Source of the DNA: Paractinoplanes lichenicola
Lineage (GTDB): Bacteria; Actinomycetota; Actinomycetes; Mycobacteriales; Micromonosporaceae
NCBI RefSeq assembly: GCF_016785085.1
Contig: NZ_JAENHO010000009.1
Location: 1 to 64,000, forward strand
Direction of reading: 5' to 3'
DNA: 64,000 nucleotides
In this document: piece after piece, positions 1 to 7,221 of the stretch
Position numbering within the stretch: the stretch's first letter is position 1
How the letters are laid out: every line of letters begins with the position of its first letter
The notes under the pieces: model-generated
What the model was told of the DNA's origin: nothing
Databases searched by the model: none
What the model saw: the letters and a program-made list of their open reading frames with translations, nothing else
Translations under genes and position numbers: made by a program

Positions 1-274
1 GTGGACGCGTGTGTACAGGTGCCTCGCTGGGAAACCAGTTTTTGTGTGCCAAGTGGAGAACGACAGGCAGGAGGCGGGGGTGGGAGTGGAGTTCAGGCGG
101 GTGCGGGGGGGGGGGGGGGGGGGTCGGGGGGGGGGGGGGGGGGGGGGTGGGGCGTGGGGCGTGGGGCGTGGGGCGTGGGGCGTGGGGCCACGGTCGGCGC
201 GGAGCTTGACGGGTGGGAAGGGCTGATTCGCTCGACGGGAGGGTGAATACGTGGCCAAGACGCGGCGGCAAAAC
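1..274. other. Leading intergenic stretch with G-tracts
   Basis: No convincing gene is present before the fur start. The stretch holds two homopolymer G runs (19 nt at 105-123 and 22 nt at 126-147), then about five copies of a 7-base unit, TGGGGCG, to about 187. Short open frames here are glycine-rich by-products of the G runs. The tract could fold into G-quadruplexes, but the run lengths may be assembly estimates. Confidence 0.6.
105..187. repeat. Poly-G tract plus TGGGGCG heptamer repeat
   Basis: Seen directly: 19 G, TC, 22 G, then tandem TGGGGCG units. The purine-rich strand is the coding strand of the downstream fur-katG pair and lies about 125 bases before the fur start. Known chemistry: such runs form G-quadruplexes and are prone to slippage. 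Whether this one has a role is unknown. Confidence 0.8.
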
Positions 275-304
275 TTGATCTGTTCCAGAAAAGGGGTCTA
301 AGGT
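275..304 (+). promoter_or_regulatory. Probable leaderless promoter of fur-katG
   Basis: A TTGATC -35 box (275-280) and a TAAGGT -10 box (299-304) are separated by 18 bases. Seven bases later the GTG start of the fur gene begins. A TAnnnT -10 placed this close to the start codon is the usual arrangement of leaderless transcripts in actinobacteria. No Shine-Dalgarno sequence precedes the GTG, which fits. Confidence 0.6.
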
Positions 305-311
305 CTTCCCC

Positions 312-734
312 GTGACGTCCGACCTCGCAGCGCGGCTGCGGGCGGTATCGTTGCGCGTGACCCGGCCCCGGCTGGCGGTGCTCGCGGCGCTTCGTGACCA
401 CCCGCACGTCGACACCGAAACGGTGATCGCGCTCGTCCGGGCCGACCTTCCCACGGTCTCCCACCAGGCGGTTTACGACGTGCTACGCGCGCTCACCGAC
501 GCCCGATTGGTGCGGCGCATCGAGCCCGCCGGCGCGACCGCCCGCTACGAGACCCGGGTGGCGGACAACCACCATCACGTCGTGTGCCGCTCGTGCGGCG
601 CGATCGCCGACGTCGACTGTGCCGCCGGCCACTCACCCTGTCTTACCGCCTCGGACGCTCACGGCTTCGTGATCGACGAGGCGGAGGTCGTCTATTGGGG
701 CACGTGTCCCGACTGTTCGGAAGGAAAATCATGA
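312..734 (+). CDS. furA: Fur-family metal-dependent repressor (FurA type)
   Basis: A 140-residue Fur-family regulator that probably represses its own operon and the catalase-peroxidase gene behind it. An N-terminal winged helix (about 10-85) is followed by a His-rich segment (H87-H89) and two CxxC pairs, C92/C95 and C132/C135, which bind structural zinc in this family. The GTG start was chosen because a -10 box lies 7 bases upstream. The stop overlaps the katG start as ATGA. In mycobacteria and streptomycetes a Fur paralogue immediately upstream of a catalase gene senses peroxide through bound metal; the same arrangement here supports the call. The family is clear; peroxide rather than iron sensing is inferred from context. 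Confidence 0.93.
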   Translation: MTSDLAARLRAVSLRVTRPRLAVLAALRDHPHVDTETVIALVRADLPTVSHQAVYDVLRALTDARLVRRIEPAGATARYETRVADNHHHVVCRSCGAIADVDCAAGHSPCLTASDAHGFVIDEAEVVYWGTCPDCSEGKS

Positions 735-2968
735 GCGACGCCCAACTCGGAGACGCGGCCGGCTGTCCGGTCGCGCACGACTCCGTGACCGCGCACGGCA
801 GTGAGAGCGAGAACCCGGCGATCGATTCGCCGACCCCCAAGACCGGCGGCCGCCCCCGTACGAACCGGGACTGGTGGCCCAACCAGCTCGACCTGTCGGT
901 GCTGCACGCCCACTCGTCGAAGGCCAACCCGCTCGGCCCGAGCTTCCAGTACGCGCAGGAGTTCGCCAAGCTCGACGTCGAGGCGCTCAAGGCCGACATC
1001 GTCTCGGTGCTGACCACCTCGCAGGAGTGGTGGCCGGCCGACTTCGGGCACTACGGCGGCCTGATGATCCGCATGTCGTGGCACGCCGCGGGCACCTACC
1101 GCATCCAGGACGGCCGTGGCGGCGCGGGCGACGGCGGGCAGCGCTTCGCCCCGCTCAACAGCTGGCCCGACAATGCCAACCTCGACAAGGCGCGCCGCCT
1201 GCTGTGGCCGGTCAAGGCCAAGTACGGCCAGAAGATCTCGTGGGCCGACCTGCTCGTGCTGGCGGGCAACGTGGCCATGGAGTCGATGGGCTTCAAGACC
1301 TTCGGCTTCGGCTTCGGCCGGGTCGACACCTGGGAGCCCGAGGAGATCTTCTGGGGTCCCGAGGACACGTGGCTCGGTGACGAGCGCTACGCGTCGGAGA
1401 AGACGATGTCCGACGGCGTCGGCGCGACGGAGATGGGCCTCATCTACGTCAACCCCGAGGGTCCCAAGGGCAGCGCCGACCCGGTCGCCGCGGCGCACTT
1501 CATCCGCGAGACCTTCGCCCGCATGGCGATGAACGACGAGGAGACCGTCGCGCTGATCGCCGGCGGCCACACCTTCGGCAAGACCCACGGCGCGGGCGTC
1601 GCCGACGGCCACGTCGGCCCCGAGCCCGAGGGCGCGCCGATCGAGGCGCAGGGCCTGGGCTGGCTGAGCACCCACGAGAGCGGCAAGGGCAAGGACACCA
1701 TCACGTCCGGCCTCGAGGTCACCTGGACCGACAAGCCGACCCAGTGGAGCAACCGCTTCTTCGAGATCCTCTTCGGGTACGAGTGGGAGCTCACCACGAG
1801 CCCCGGCGGCGCCAAGCAGTACGTCGCCAAGACCACCGACGAGATCATCCCGGACCCGTTCGACTCGGCGAAGAAGCACAAGCCGACCATGCTGACGACC
1901 GACCTGTCGCTGCGCATGGACCCGGCGTACGAGAAGATCTCGCGGCGCTTCCTCGAGAACCCCGACGAGTTCGCGCTGGCCTACGCCAAGGCGTGGTACA
2001 AGCTGCTGCACCGTGACATGGGCCCGGTCAGCCGCTTCCTCGGCCCGTGGGTGGCCGAGGCGCAGCTGTGGCAGGACCCGGTGCCGGCTGCCACTGGCGC
2101 CCAGGTCACCGAGGCCGACGTCACCGCGCTCAAGGCGAAGGTGCTCGACTCCGGCCTGTCCGTCGCCGAGCTGGTCTCGACCGCGTGGGCCTCGGCCGCG
2201 TCGTTCCGCTCGACCGACAAGCGCGGCGGCGCCAACGGTGCCCGCATCGCCCTCGAGCCGCAGCGCAGCTGGGAGGTCAACGCCTCCGCCGCGCCGGTCG
2301 TCGAGAAGCTGAAGGGCATCCAGCAGGAGTTCAACGCCGCTGGTGGTGCCCAGGTCTCGCTGGCCGACCTGATCGTGCTGGCCGGTTCGGCCGCGGTCGA
2401 GAAGGCGGCGCTGGACGCCGGCGTCAAGGTGACCGTGCCGTTCCACGCGGGCCGCACCGACGCCACGCAGGAGCAGACCGACGTCGAGTCGTTCAAGGTG
2501 CTCGAGCCGCGGGCCGACGGCTTCCGCAACTACCTGCGCCCCGGCGAGAAGACCCAGCCCGAGATCCTGCTGGTCGACCGGGCGTACATGCTCAACCTGA
2601 CCGCCCCCGAGATGACCGTCCTGGTCGGCGGTCTGCGCTCGCTCGGCAACAACTTCGGCGACGCGCCCCACGGCGTGCTCACCGACAAGCCGGGCGTGCT
2701 GTCGACGGACTTCTTCGTCAACCTGCTCTCCCCGGGCACCCGCTGGAAGGCCGCGGAGACCGGCGAGCACCTGTACGAGATCCGCGACCTCGAGACCGAC
2801 TCGGTGAAGTGGACGGCCACCGCCGTCGACCTCATCTTCGGCTCGAACTCGCAGCTGCGCGCCCTCGCCGAGGTCTACGCCAGCGCCGACGCCACCGAGA
2901 AGTTCGTCACCGACTTCGTCGCCGCGTGGACGAAGGTCATGGACGCGGACCGCTTCGACCTGGTCTGA
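731..2968 (+). CDS. katG: Catalase-peroxidase KatG
   Basis: Bifunctional heme catalase-peroxidase (745 aa, usual length) that removes H2O2 in the cytoplasm. The distal triad appears as R114-x-x-W117-H118. The Met-Tyr-Trp cross-link specific to KatG is predicted from W117, Y239 and M265, whose spacing matches W107/Y229/M255 of the M. tuberculosis enzyme. The proximal heme ligand is H280 in GGHTFGKTHG. The degenerate C-terminal peroxidase-like half is also present. An open frame continues 49 codons upstream, but the ATG at 731 is preferred because it gives the ATGA overlap with fur, an AAGGA-like ribosome site lies just before it, and the protein then begins as typical KatG proteins do. It is followed by a strong hairpin terminator. 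Confidence 0.98.
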   Translation: MSDAQLGDAAGCPVAHDSVTAHGSESENPAIDSPTPKTGGRPRTNRDWWPNQLDLSVLHAHSSKANPLGPSFQYAQEFAKLDVEALKADIVSVLTTSQEWWPADFGHYGGLMIRMSWHAAGTYRIQDGRGGAGDGGQRFAPLNSWPDNANLDKARRLLWPVKAKYGQKISWADLLVLAGNVAMESMGFKTFGFGFGRVDTWEPEEIFWGPEDTWLGDERYASEKTMSDGVGATEMGLIYVNPEGPKGSADPVAAAHFIRETFARMAMNDEETVALIAGGHTFGKTHGAGVADGHVGPEPEGAPIEAQGLGWLSTHESGKGKDTITSGLEVTWTDKPTQWSNRFFEILFGYEWELTTSPGGAKQYVAKTTDEIIPDPFDSAKKHKPTMLTTDLSLRMDPAYEKISRRFLENPDEFALAYAKAWYKLLHRDMGPVSRFLGPWVAEAQLWQDPVPAATGAQVTEADVTALKAKVLDSGLSVAELVSTAWASAASFRSTDKRGGANGARIALEPQRSWEVNASAAPVVEKLKGIQQEFNAAGGAQVSLADLIVLAGSAAVEKAALDAGVKVTVPFHAGRTDATQEQTDVESFKVLEPRADGFRNYLRPGEKTQPEILLVDRAYMLNLTAPEMTVLVGGLRSLGNNFGDAPHGVLTDKPGVLSTDFFVNLLSPGTRWKAAETGEHLYEIRDLETDSVKWTATAVDLIFGSNSQLRALAEVYASADATEKFVTDFVAAWTKVMDADRFDLV

Positions 2969-2975
2969 TCCACTG

Positions 2976-3010
2976 TCGAGCCCGGCCGCTCCCGCAGCGG
3001 CCGGGCTCGA
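2976..3010 (+). terminator. Rho-independent-type hairpin after katG
   Basis: A perfect 15-base-pair GC-rich stem (2976-2990 with 2996-3010) closes a 5-base loop 8 bases after the katG stop codon. No U-tract follows, as is common in actinomycete terminators. Confidence 0.8.
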
Positions 3011-3017
3011 TACATTC

Positions 3018-3755
3018 ATGGTGATGAGCAGCTCCGAGGATCTGGCCCGCTGGGACGCCATCGCCTCCACGTATGCCGGCACGGCGGGTGACAGCTTCAA
3101 CCGTCGCTTCACCCCTTTTCTCCGTACGCAGTTCGGCGACATCGCCGGTCTGCGCGTGCTCGACCTGGGCTGCGGCCACGGCTGGCTCGCCGGTGAACTG
3201 CACCGGGCGGGCGCCCACGTCATCGGCATCGACGGCAGCCAAGCGCTGATCGACATCGCCCGCCGCGACTACCCGGACGTCGAGTTCGGGTTGCACGACC
3301 TCACCTCGGGCCTGCCCACGCCACCGGCTCGCGAATACGACCGCGTCGTCTCGCACATGGTTCTGATGGACATGCCCGAGATCGACCGTGTGCTGGCCGA
3401 CGTGGCCGCCTCGCTGAGCGCGGACGGCGTCCTGGTCTTCTCGATCCTGCATCCCAGCTTCTTCGACCAGGCGCCAATTCAGGACGAGGCCACGGGTGCC
3501 TGGCGTCGGCACGTACGGGGTTATCTCGTCCCCGAGGAGCGCTGGATCACGTCGTTCGGCGGGCACACCCACTATCACCGGCCGCTGTCCTGGTATGTCG
3601 ACGCCCTCGCCCGGCACGACTTCGCGGTGACCGCCCTGCACGAACCGCCGACACTGCCGAATCACACCCGGCCGCCGCAGGAGTGGACCGACTACGAGCG
3701 CTGGTTCAGCACCATCCCGACGATGCTGGCCGTGGCCTGCCGCCTCAGTCGTTGA
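3018..3755 (+). CDS. Class I SAM-dependent methyltransferase
   Basis: A 245-residue cytoplasmic methyltransferase with the classical glycine-rich SAM motif, DLGCGHGWLAGEL, at about residues 50-62, an acidic residue after the second strand (GIDGS), and a UbiE/Methyltransf_11-like fold. The substrate cannot be deduced. The C-terminal part is rich in His and Tyr (GGHTHYHRPLSWY), suggesting a substrate pocket. ATG at 3018, GTG at 3021 and ATG at 3024 are all possible starts; none has a good ribosome site, and the katG terminator ends only 8 bases upstream, so the transcript may be leaderless. It appears to be a single-gene unit. Confidence 0.88.
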   Translation: MVMSSSEDLARWDAIASTYAGTAGDSFNRRFTPFLRTQFGDIAGLRVLDLGCGHGWLAGELHRAGAHVIGIDGSQALIDIARRDYPDVEFGLHDLTSGLPTPPAREYDRVVSHMVLMDMPEIDRVLADVAASLSADGVLVFSILHPSFFDQAPIQDEATGAWRRHVRGYLVPEERWITSFGGHTHYHRPLSWYVDALARHDFAVTALHEPPTLPNHTRPPQEWTDYERWFSTIPTMLAVACRLSR

Positions 3756-3815
3756 TCTGACAACACCTGAACCCGGACCGGCGATGGACGGGTTCCGGCG
3801 CGCCCCGGACGATTT

Positions 3816-3834
3816 CCTCCTACCTGGTAGGAGG
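3816..3834. promoter_or_regulatory. Perfect 9-bp palindrome overlapping a ribosome-binding site
   Basis: CCTCCTACCTGGTAGGAGG is a perfect inverted repeat, 9 bases per arm around one central base. Its right end contains the GGAGG Shine-Dalgarno of the gene starting at 3845. As DNA it could be a repressor operator; as RNA the stem would mask the ribosome site. Confidence 0.6.
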
Positions 3835-3844
3835 GCGGGCCGGC

Positions 3845-5101
3845 GTGGAACCCGTGTCAATCATCGTCAGCATGCTGGTCAACGCGATGACCTCGGCCGT
3901 GCAGTCCGCCGCGGAGCGCAAAGCCAGCGCCGTCTACGGGCGGATCCGGGAACGGGTCACCAAACGGTACGGCCCGGCCGTCGCGGCCCGGTTCGCCATG
4001 CTGGAACGCAACCCGCTGTCCCGCGAGGCCCAGGTCGCCCTGGCCCGGGCGCTGTCGCGATCGAAAGCCGCCCGCGATTCCGAACTGCTCAAACTCGTAC
4101 AGGTGCTCGGGCCCCTTCTGCAAAACCCGATGTCCGAGGCGGTCGGCGCCGACCTGGACGAGGTGCTGCAACGCGGCCGCGGCACGGACGACCTCGACGA
4201 GATCATGCAGCGCCACGTCGGCCTCGTCATCAAGACCCGCGGCAAATACAAAGTGGACGACACCAACCTGCTGACCCCGAACCTGAGCGAGGCCGGCGCA
4301 GTTCCCAGCCGTACGAGGAAAGAATTGGCCGGACTGCACGACCGGGTGAGAGGGGTCGTCGAACGCATCGCGCTGCTCATCGAAAACGGCAAGTATGAAG
4401 ACGCCGAACAGGCGCTCCGGACGATCCCGATGGCGGTGGCCGAACGCGAGAAAGCCGAACGCCTGATCGCCGTCGACAAGCGCATGCACATCTCGTTCCA
4501 GACGCTGCGCACCACAGTAGAGTTCTTCAGCGACCTCAACGAACGCATGCTCGACCGGCTCGAACGGGAACAACAACCCGACCGCCAACTGACGATGATG
4601 CTCGGCAACGCCATCGTGGTCTACGAACTGGCCGACTTCGCCATCGACTATGTGCACAAGTTCGTCGCCGAGGGCGGCCCCGAACTCGAAGCCGTGCAAC
4701 AGGAAGTGCGCACGTCGATGAACGAAATCCGGGCCCGCAACGAGGCACTGGACGAACAGGCCCGCAGCGGCCGTATCGAGGAGGCGGTGCGCGCGCAGAC
4801 CCTGCAGACGATCGCGCAACGCCGGGCGGTCATCGACGAGGTCGAGCGGGAATGGCGGGCCTACACCGGGGATGTGCGCAAGCTAAGCACCATTGTGGAC
4901 GAAGTTCGGGCCAAGGTGCCCACGCTGGAACTGATCCGCGACAACGCCGGCGTGCAACTGCATCTGGTTCAGCTGATCGCTTTGATGCGCTTCTTGAAGC
5001 AGAACACGGACGCCATCCGCGGGACGCTCATCGTGCTGCAAAGCCTGCGCCTGGCCCCACTGACGGTCAACCGCGTGCGCCGCCTGATCGGAAGCCCTTA
5101 G
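3845..5101 (+). CDS. Helical/coiled-coil protein of unknown function
   Basis: 418 residues, almost entirely predicted alpha-helix, with no signal peptide or clear membrane segment. Residues 5-95 form a compact Ala-rich helical module (...RRYGP..AARFAMLERNPLSREAQVALARAL...) resembling N-terminal modules seen on actinobacterial multidomain signalling proteins; this likeness is from memory and unverified. Residues 160-400 are long amphipathic helices rich in Glu, Arg and Leu, probably coiled coils. No catalytic motif is visible. GTG 3845 is chosen because GGAGG lies 10 bases upstream, inside the palindrome at 3816-3834; GTG 3854 is the alternative. The gene appears monocistronic and is followed by repeats, not genes. 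Function is unknown; scaffold or adaptor is only a guess. Confidence 0.8.
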   Translation: MEPVSIIVSMLVNAMTSAVQSAAERKASAVYGRIRERVTKRYGPAVAARFAMLERNPLSREAQVALARALSRSKAARDSELLKLVQVLGPLLQNPMSEAVGADLDEVLQRGRGTDDLDEIMQRHVGLVIKTRGKYKVDDTNLLTPNLSEAGAVPSRTRKELAGLHDRVRGVVERIALLIENGKYEDAEQALRTIPMAVAEREKAERLIAVDKRMHISFQTLRTTVEFFSDLNERMLDRLEREQQPDRQLTMMLGNAIVVYELADFAIDYVHKFVAEGGPELEAVQQEVRTSMNEIRARNEALDEQARSGRIEEAVRAQTLQTIAQRRAVIDEVEREWRAYTGDVRKLSTIVDEVRAKVPTLELIRDNAGVQLHLVQLIALMRFLKQNTDAIRGTLIVLQSLRLAPLTVNRVRRLIGSP

Positions 5102-5170
5102 CCCCAGCCCTCCGCCCTCCGCCCGTGGCTCTTGGCGGCGGCTTGGGCGCGCGGTGGGGTTCAGCGGTCG

Positions 5171-5230
5171 CTCGCGTGCGCTCGTGGCGGCTCGCGTGCG
5201 CTCGTGGCGGCTCGCGTGCGCTCGTGGCGG
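5171..5230. repeat. Three identical 20-bp tandem repeats
   Basis: The unit CTCGCGTGCGCTCGTGGCGG occurs exactly three times head to tail (5171-5190, 5191-5210, 5211-5230), followed by a diverged half unit. It abuts the left end of the long inverted repeat. Confidence 0.9.
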
Positions 5231-5234
5231 CTCG

Positions 5235-5622
5235 CGCCCGCTCGGTGGGCGTCATCGGTCGCCCCTTGGCGGCTCGCATGCGCTGGGTGGTCTTTGTGAT
5301 TACTTTGGTTGCGCTTGGAGTGTGGTAGCGGTGGCCCCTCGATGCCGCTTTTCAGGCTGCGGCTGAGTGAAACTCATCATTCGGTGGTAACGGCGCCAAC
5401 GACTTTGATCCACACCAAGCTAAATCCCGCGGCTGAGCGGCCCAATTTCGTCCCGGTCTAACCTCGACCACAGCACAGTGAGCTTCACTCAGCCGCAGCC
5501 TGACAACGGCTTGGAGTAGTCACCGCAACCACCGCCCGACCGTGACCAAAGTAATCATGAACCCACCGGCCGCGTGGTGGCCGCTGAGAGTGACCGATGA
5601 AGCCCACCGGGCGCATGCGGGT
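5235..5622. repeat. Long imperfect inverted repeat, MITE-like, no transposase
   Basis: Two arms of about 137 bases (5235-5371 and 5484-5622) are imperfect reverse complements around a lower-GC centre of about 110 bases. The innermost 19 bases match perfectly (5353-5371 with 5484-5502, CAGGCTGCGGCTGAGTGAA). Further matching blocks are TGATTACTTTGGT and CGGTGGGCnTCATCGGTC. The outer block recurs at about 7086-7140, so it belongs to a dispersed family. No open frame or target-site duplication was identified. Confidence 0.75.
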
Positions 5623-5817
5623 CGCTGGGGGTGGTTGGTGGGTTCGCCGGGCGTAAGCGGGCCGATGGAGTGGCTAATGGGGCTCGCCGAGCGGGTACGG
5701 GCCGCTAAGATGGTTGGGAGCTCGCCGGGCGGTTGCGGGCCGCTGGAGGTGGTTGGCGGCGCTGGTCGAGCGCACGTGAGCCACTGAGGCCCACCGAGCC
5801 GCGGACCCGCCAAGCGG

Positions 5818-6243
5818 TCAGGCCTCTTCACCCCAGGTAGCCGTCTCACCGCCGGCCAGGCAGACGATCAGGAACCCGTCCGGGGAAGTGACGGCCCAAG
5901 ACTCGACGTCAGCGTGCGGGCAGATCAGCACCTCGGCGCCGCTGGTGAACGAGATCGTGAGCTCCCCACCGTCCCCGGTCCGGGCCGAAGCTACCTCGTC
6001 GCCCAGCAGGGTCGCCAGGGCGTCCGATGGCTGCTCACCCGGCTCGGCCACAATCTGTCCGGAACCCGGCGTGGCCAGCTGGACCGCGGTCTCGACCAGC
6101 ACCTGCCCGCCCCCGGTGAAGCTCAGCACGAAGGCGTGCCCCAGGCGCACGTATTCGAGGCGCCGGCCCGCCAGCATCTCCAGCGACCGCGCTCGGCGCG
6201 GGCGTCGTCCCGCGCCCATGTCGGTGACCATGACCGGCAACAT
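5818..6243 (-). CDS. Conserved hypothetical protein (DUF6188-like)
   Basis: A 141-residue protein, predicted mostly beta, with no signal peptide. Its start region is Arg-rich, followed by alternating strands (...VLSFTGGGQVLVETAVQLATPG..., ...GGELTISFTSGAEVLICPHAD...SWAVTSPDGFLIVCL...GETATW). The pattern of a functionless small beta-rich protein ending in a W-acidic tail resembles DUF6188 proteins of actinomycetes; this assignment is by recollection only. The ATG at 6243 is preceded by a GAGG-like sequence (reverse complement of 6253-6258). It sits downstream of a CheY-like gene on the same strand, 87 bases away, so they might be co-transcribed. Confidence 0.65.
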   Translation of the reverse strand: MLPVMVTDMGAGRRPRRARSLEMLAGRRLEYVRLGHAFVLSFTGGGQVLVETAVQLATPGSGQIVAEPGEQPSDALATLLGDEVASARTGDGGELTISFTSGAEVLICPHADVESWAVTSPDGFLIVCLAGGETATWGEEA

Positions 6244-6329
6244 GCTGTACCTCCCCGGCTCGTCTCTTTGTCGAGCAGGAAACTAACCGGGGTTTTCATA
6301 ACAGGGCCTTAAAGGTCCCGAAAAGATTC

Positions 6330-6722
6330 CTAGACGGCCGAGTCGCTGAGCAGGCCTTCGAGGCGACGCAGCAGCTCCTGCGGGTTGAACGGCTTGGTCA
6401 TGTAGTCGTCGGCCCCGGCCCCGTAGCCGGACTCGATGTCGCTGTCGTTGACGCGGGCGCTGAGCATCAGCACCGGGATGTTCGCCGTACCCTCGTCGCG
6501 CCGCAGGTTCTGGCAGACCTCGAGGCCGTCCATGGCCGGCATGTTGATGTCGAGCACGGCCGCGTCGGGGCGGTGCTCGGCGGCCAGCTCCACCGCGGTC
6601 TTGCCGTTGCCGGCGTGCAGCGTGCGGAACCCGGCGACTTCGAGCTTCCACGAGATGAGGTCGCGGATGTCCTCGTCGTCCTCGGCGATCAGCACTACGG
6701 GGGCGGCGGCGGTGGCGTTCAT
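6330..6722 (-). CDS. Single-domain response regulator (CheY-like receiver)
   Basis: 130 residues comprising only a receiver domain. The acidic pocket is D15/D16, the phosphoacceptor D58 (AVLDINMP), the conserved Ser/Thr S88 and the Lys K110 (MTKPF). There is no output domain, so it must act by protein contact or as a phosphotransfer intermediate. No partner kinase lies nearby. A strong AAGGAG ribosome site precedes the ATG at 6722. Stand-alone receivers with the D-I-N-M-P loop often work with hybrid kinases in actinomycetes; the partner is unknown here. Confidence 0.92.
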   Translation of the reverse strand: MNATAAAPVVLIAEDDEDIRDLISWKLEVAGFRTLHAGNGKTAVELAAEHRPDAAVLDINMPAMDGLEVCQNLRRDEGTANIPVLMLSARVNDSDIESGYGAGADDYMTKPFNPQELLRRLEGLLSDSAV

Positions 6723-7221
6723 CGGTGCTCCTTGATCGGGGGGCGTCTCGCTACGCCGGGTACATCGACGCCGGGCCGGTCCGGATCAGCCATCTCCCGG
6801 TTGCGGGTAAGTTGCCGCACTATACGTTCAGTGACGGTCACGCTCAGTGGTGGGTCGTCGTTGCGGCCATGACGGGTGGGAACTACTGCGACCAGATTGC
6901 CGCGGGCGGGCCGGGTGTCGCCGTTGAAGGACCGACCGGGATCGGTTCGCTCAGCGTGAACGCGGCCGGTCCTCGGCGACCGAAAGGAGTTCGACCGTCA
7001 CGTGGAGTGACGCGATTGCGGCTGAGCTCAGGTAGCGCTTGGTAGCTCGCATACACGGCCGCCGTCGGGCGTCCATTGATTCCTCGTGGCGGCTTGCTTG
7101 CACTCGGTGGGCCTGATCGGTCACCCTCAGCGGCCCCCATCCGGTGATGCCGATGAGGATCGCGCTGGGTGGCACGCACATCTGCTCGGAGTAGGCGGCC
7201 CGCAGGGCGTCGGTGTCGGCG
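6723..7221. other. Intergenic region with dispersed repeat and gene remnant
   Basis: About 500 bases with no intact gene. 7086-7140 is a copy of the dispersed repeat found in the long inverted repeat upstream. Between about 7141 and 7225 the minus strand reads in one frame as protein-like sequence (DTDALRAAYSEQMCVPPSA) that then runs straight into the repeat, suggesting a truncated gene. The rest (6725-7080) shows no strong coding signal. Confidence 0.5.
7086..7140 (-). repeat. Copy of dispersed repeat related to the 5235-5622 arms
   Basis: Read on the minus strand, GGCCGCTGAGGGTGACCGAT followed by a CAGGCCCACCGAG block matches, with few differences, the right arm of the inverted repeat (starting about 5579). 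The third relative is the left arm near 5240-5275. Confidence 0.7.

Larger units (their letters stand above)
5102..5817. other. Gene-free repeat-rich region
   Basis: No convincing gene is present in 716 bases. It contains three identical 20-base tandem units (5171-5230), a long imperfect inverted repeat (5235-5622), and degenerate direct repeats built on a (c)gggcgcatgcgggtcgctgg-type unit up to about 5785. Open frames here are translations of the repeats. Confidence 0.75.

Noticed and set aside
584..730. Upstream extension of KatG by 49 residues
   Set aside because: The extension lies inside fur, is Arg-rich and unlike KatG; the ATG at 731 gives the ATGA overlap and usual N terminus.
692..3256. 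Very long open frame on the minus strand opposite katG
   Set aside because: It is the antisense shadow of a GC-rich gene; composition is Arg/Gly/Val/Ala with no known motif and it would cover several unrelated genes.
5171..5230. Tandem 20-bp repeats considered as a CRISPR array
   Set aside because: No spacers between units and no cas genes anywhere in the window.
5235..5622. Insertion sequence
   Set aside because: No transposase reading frame, no terminal direct repeats found; called an inverted repeat only.
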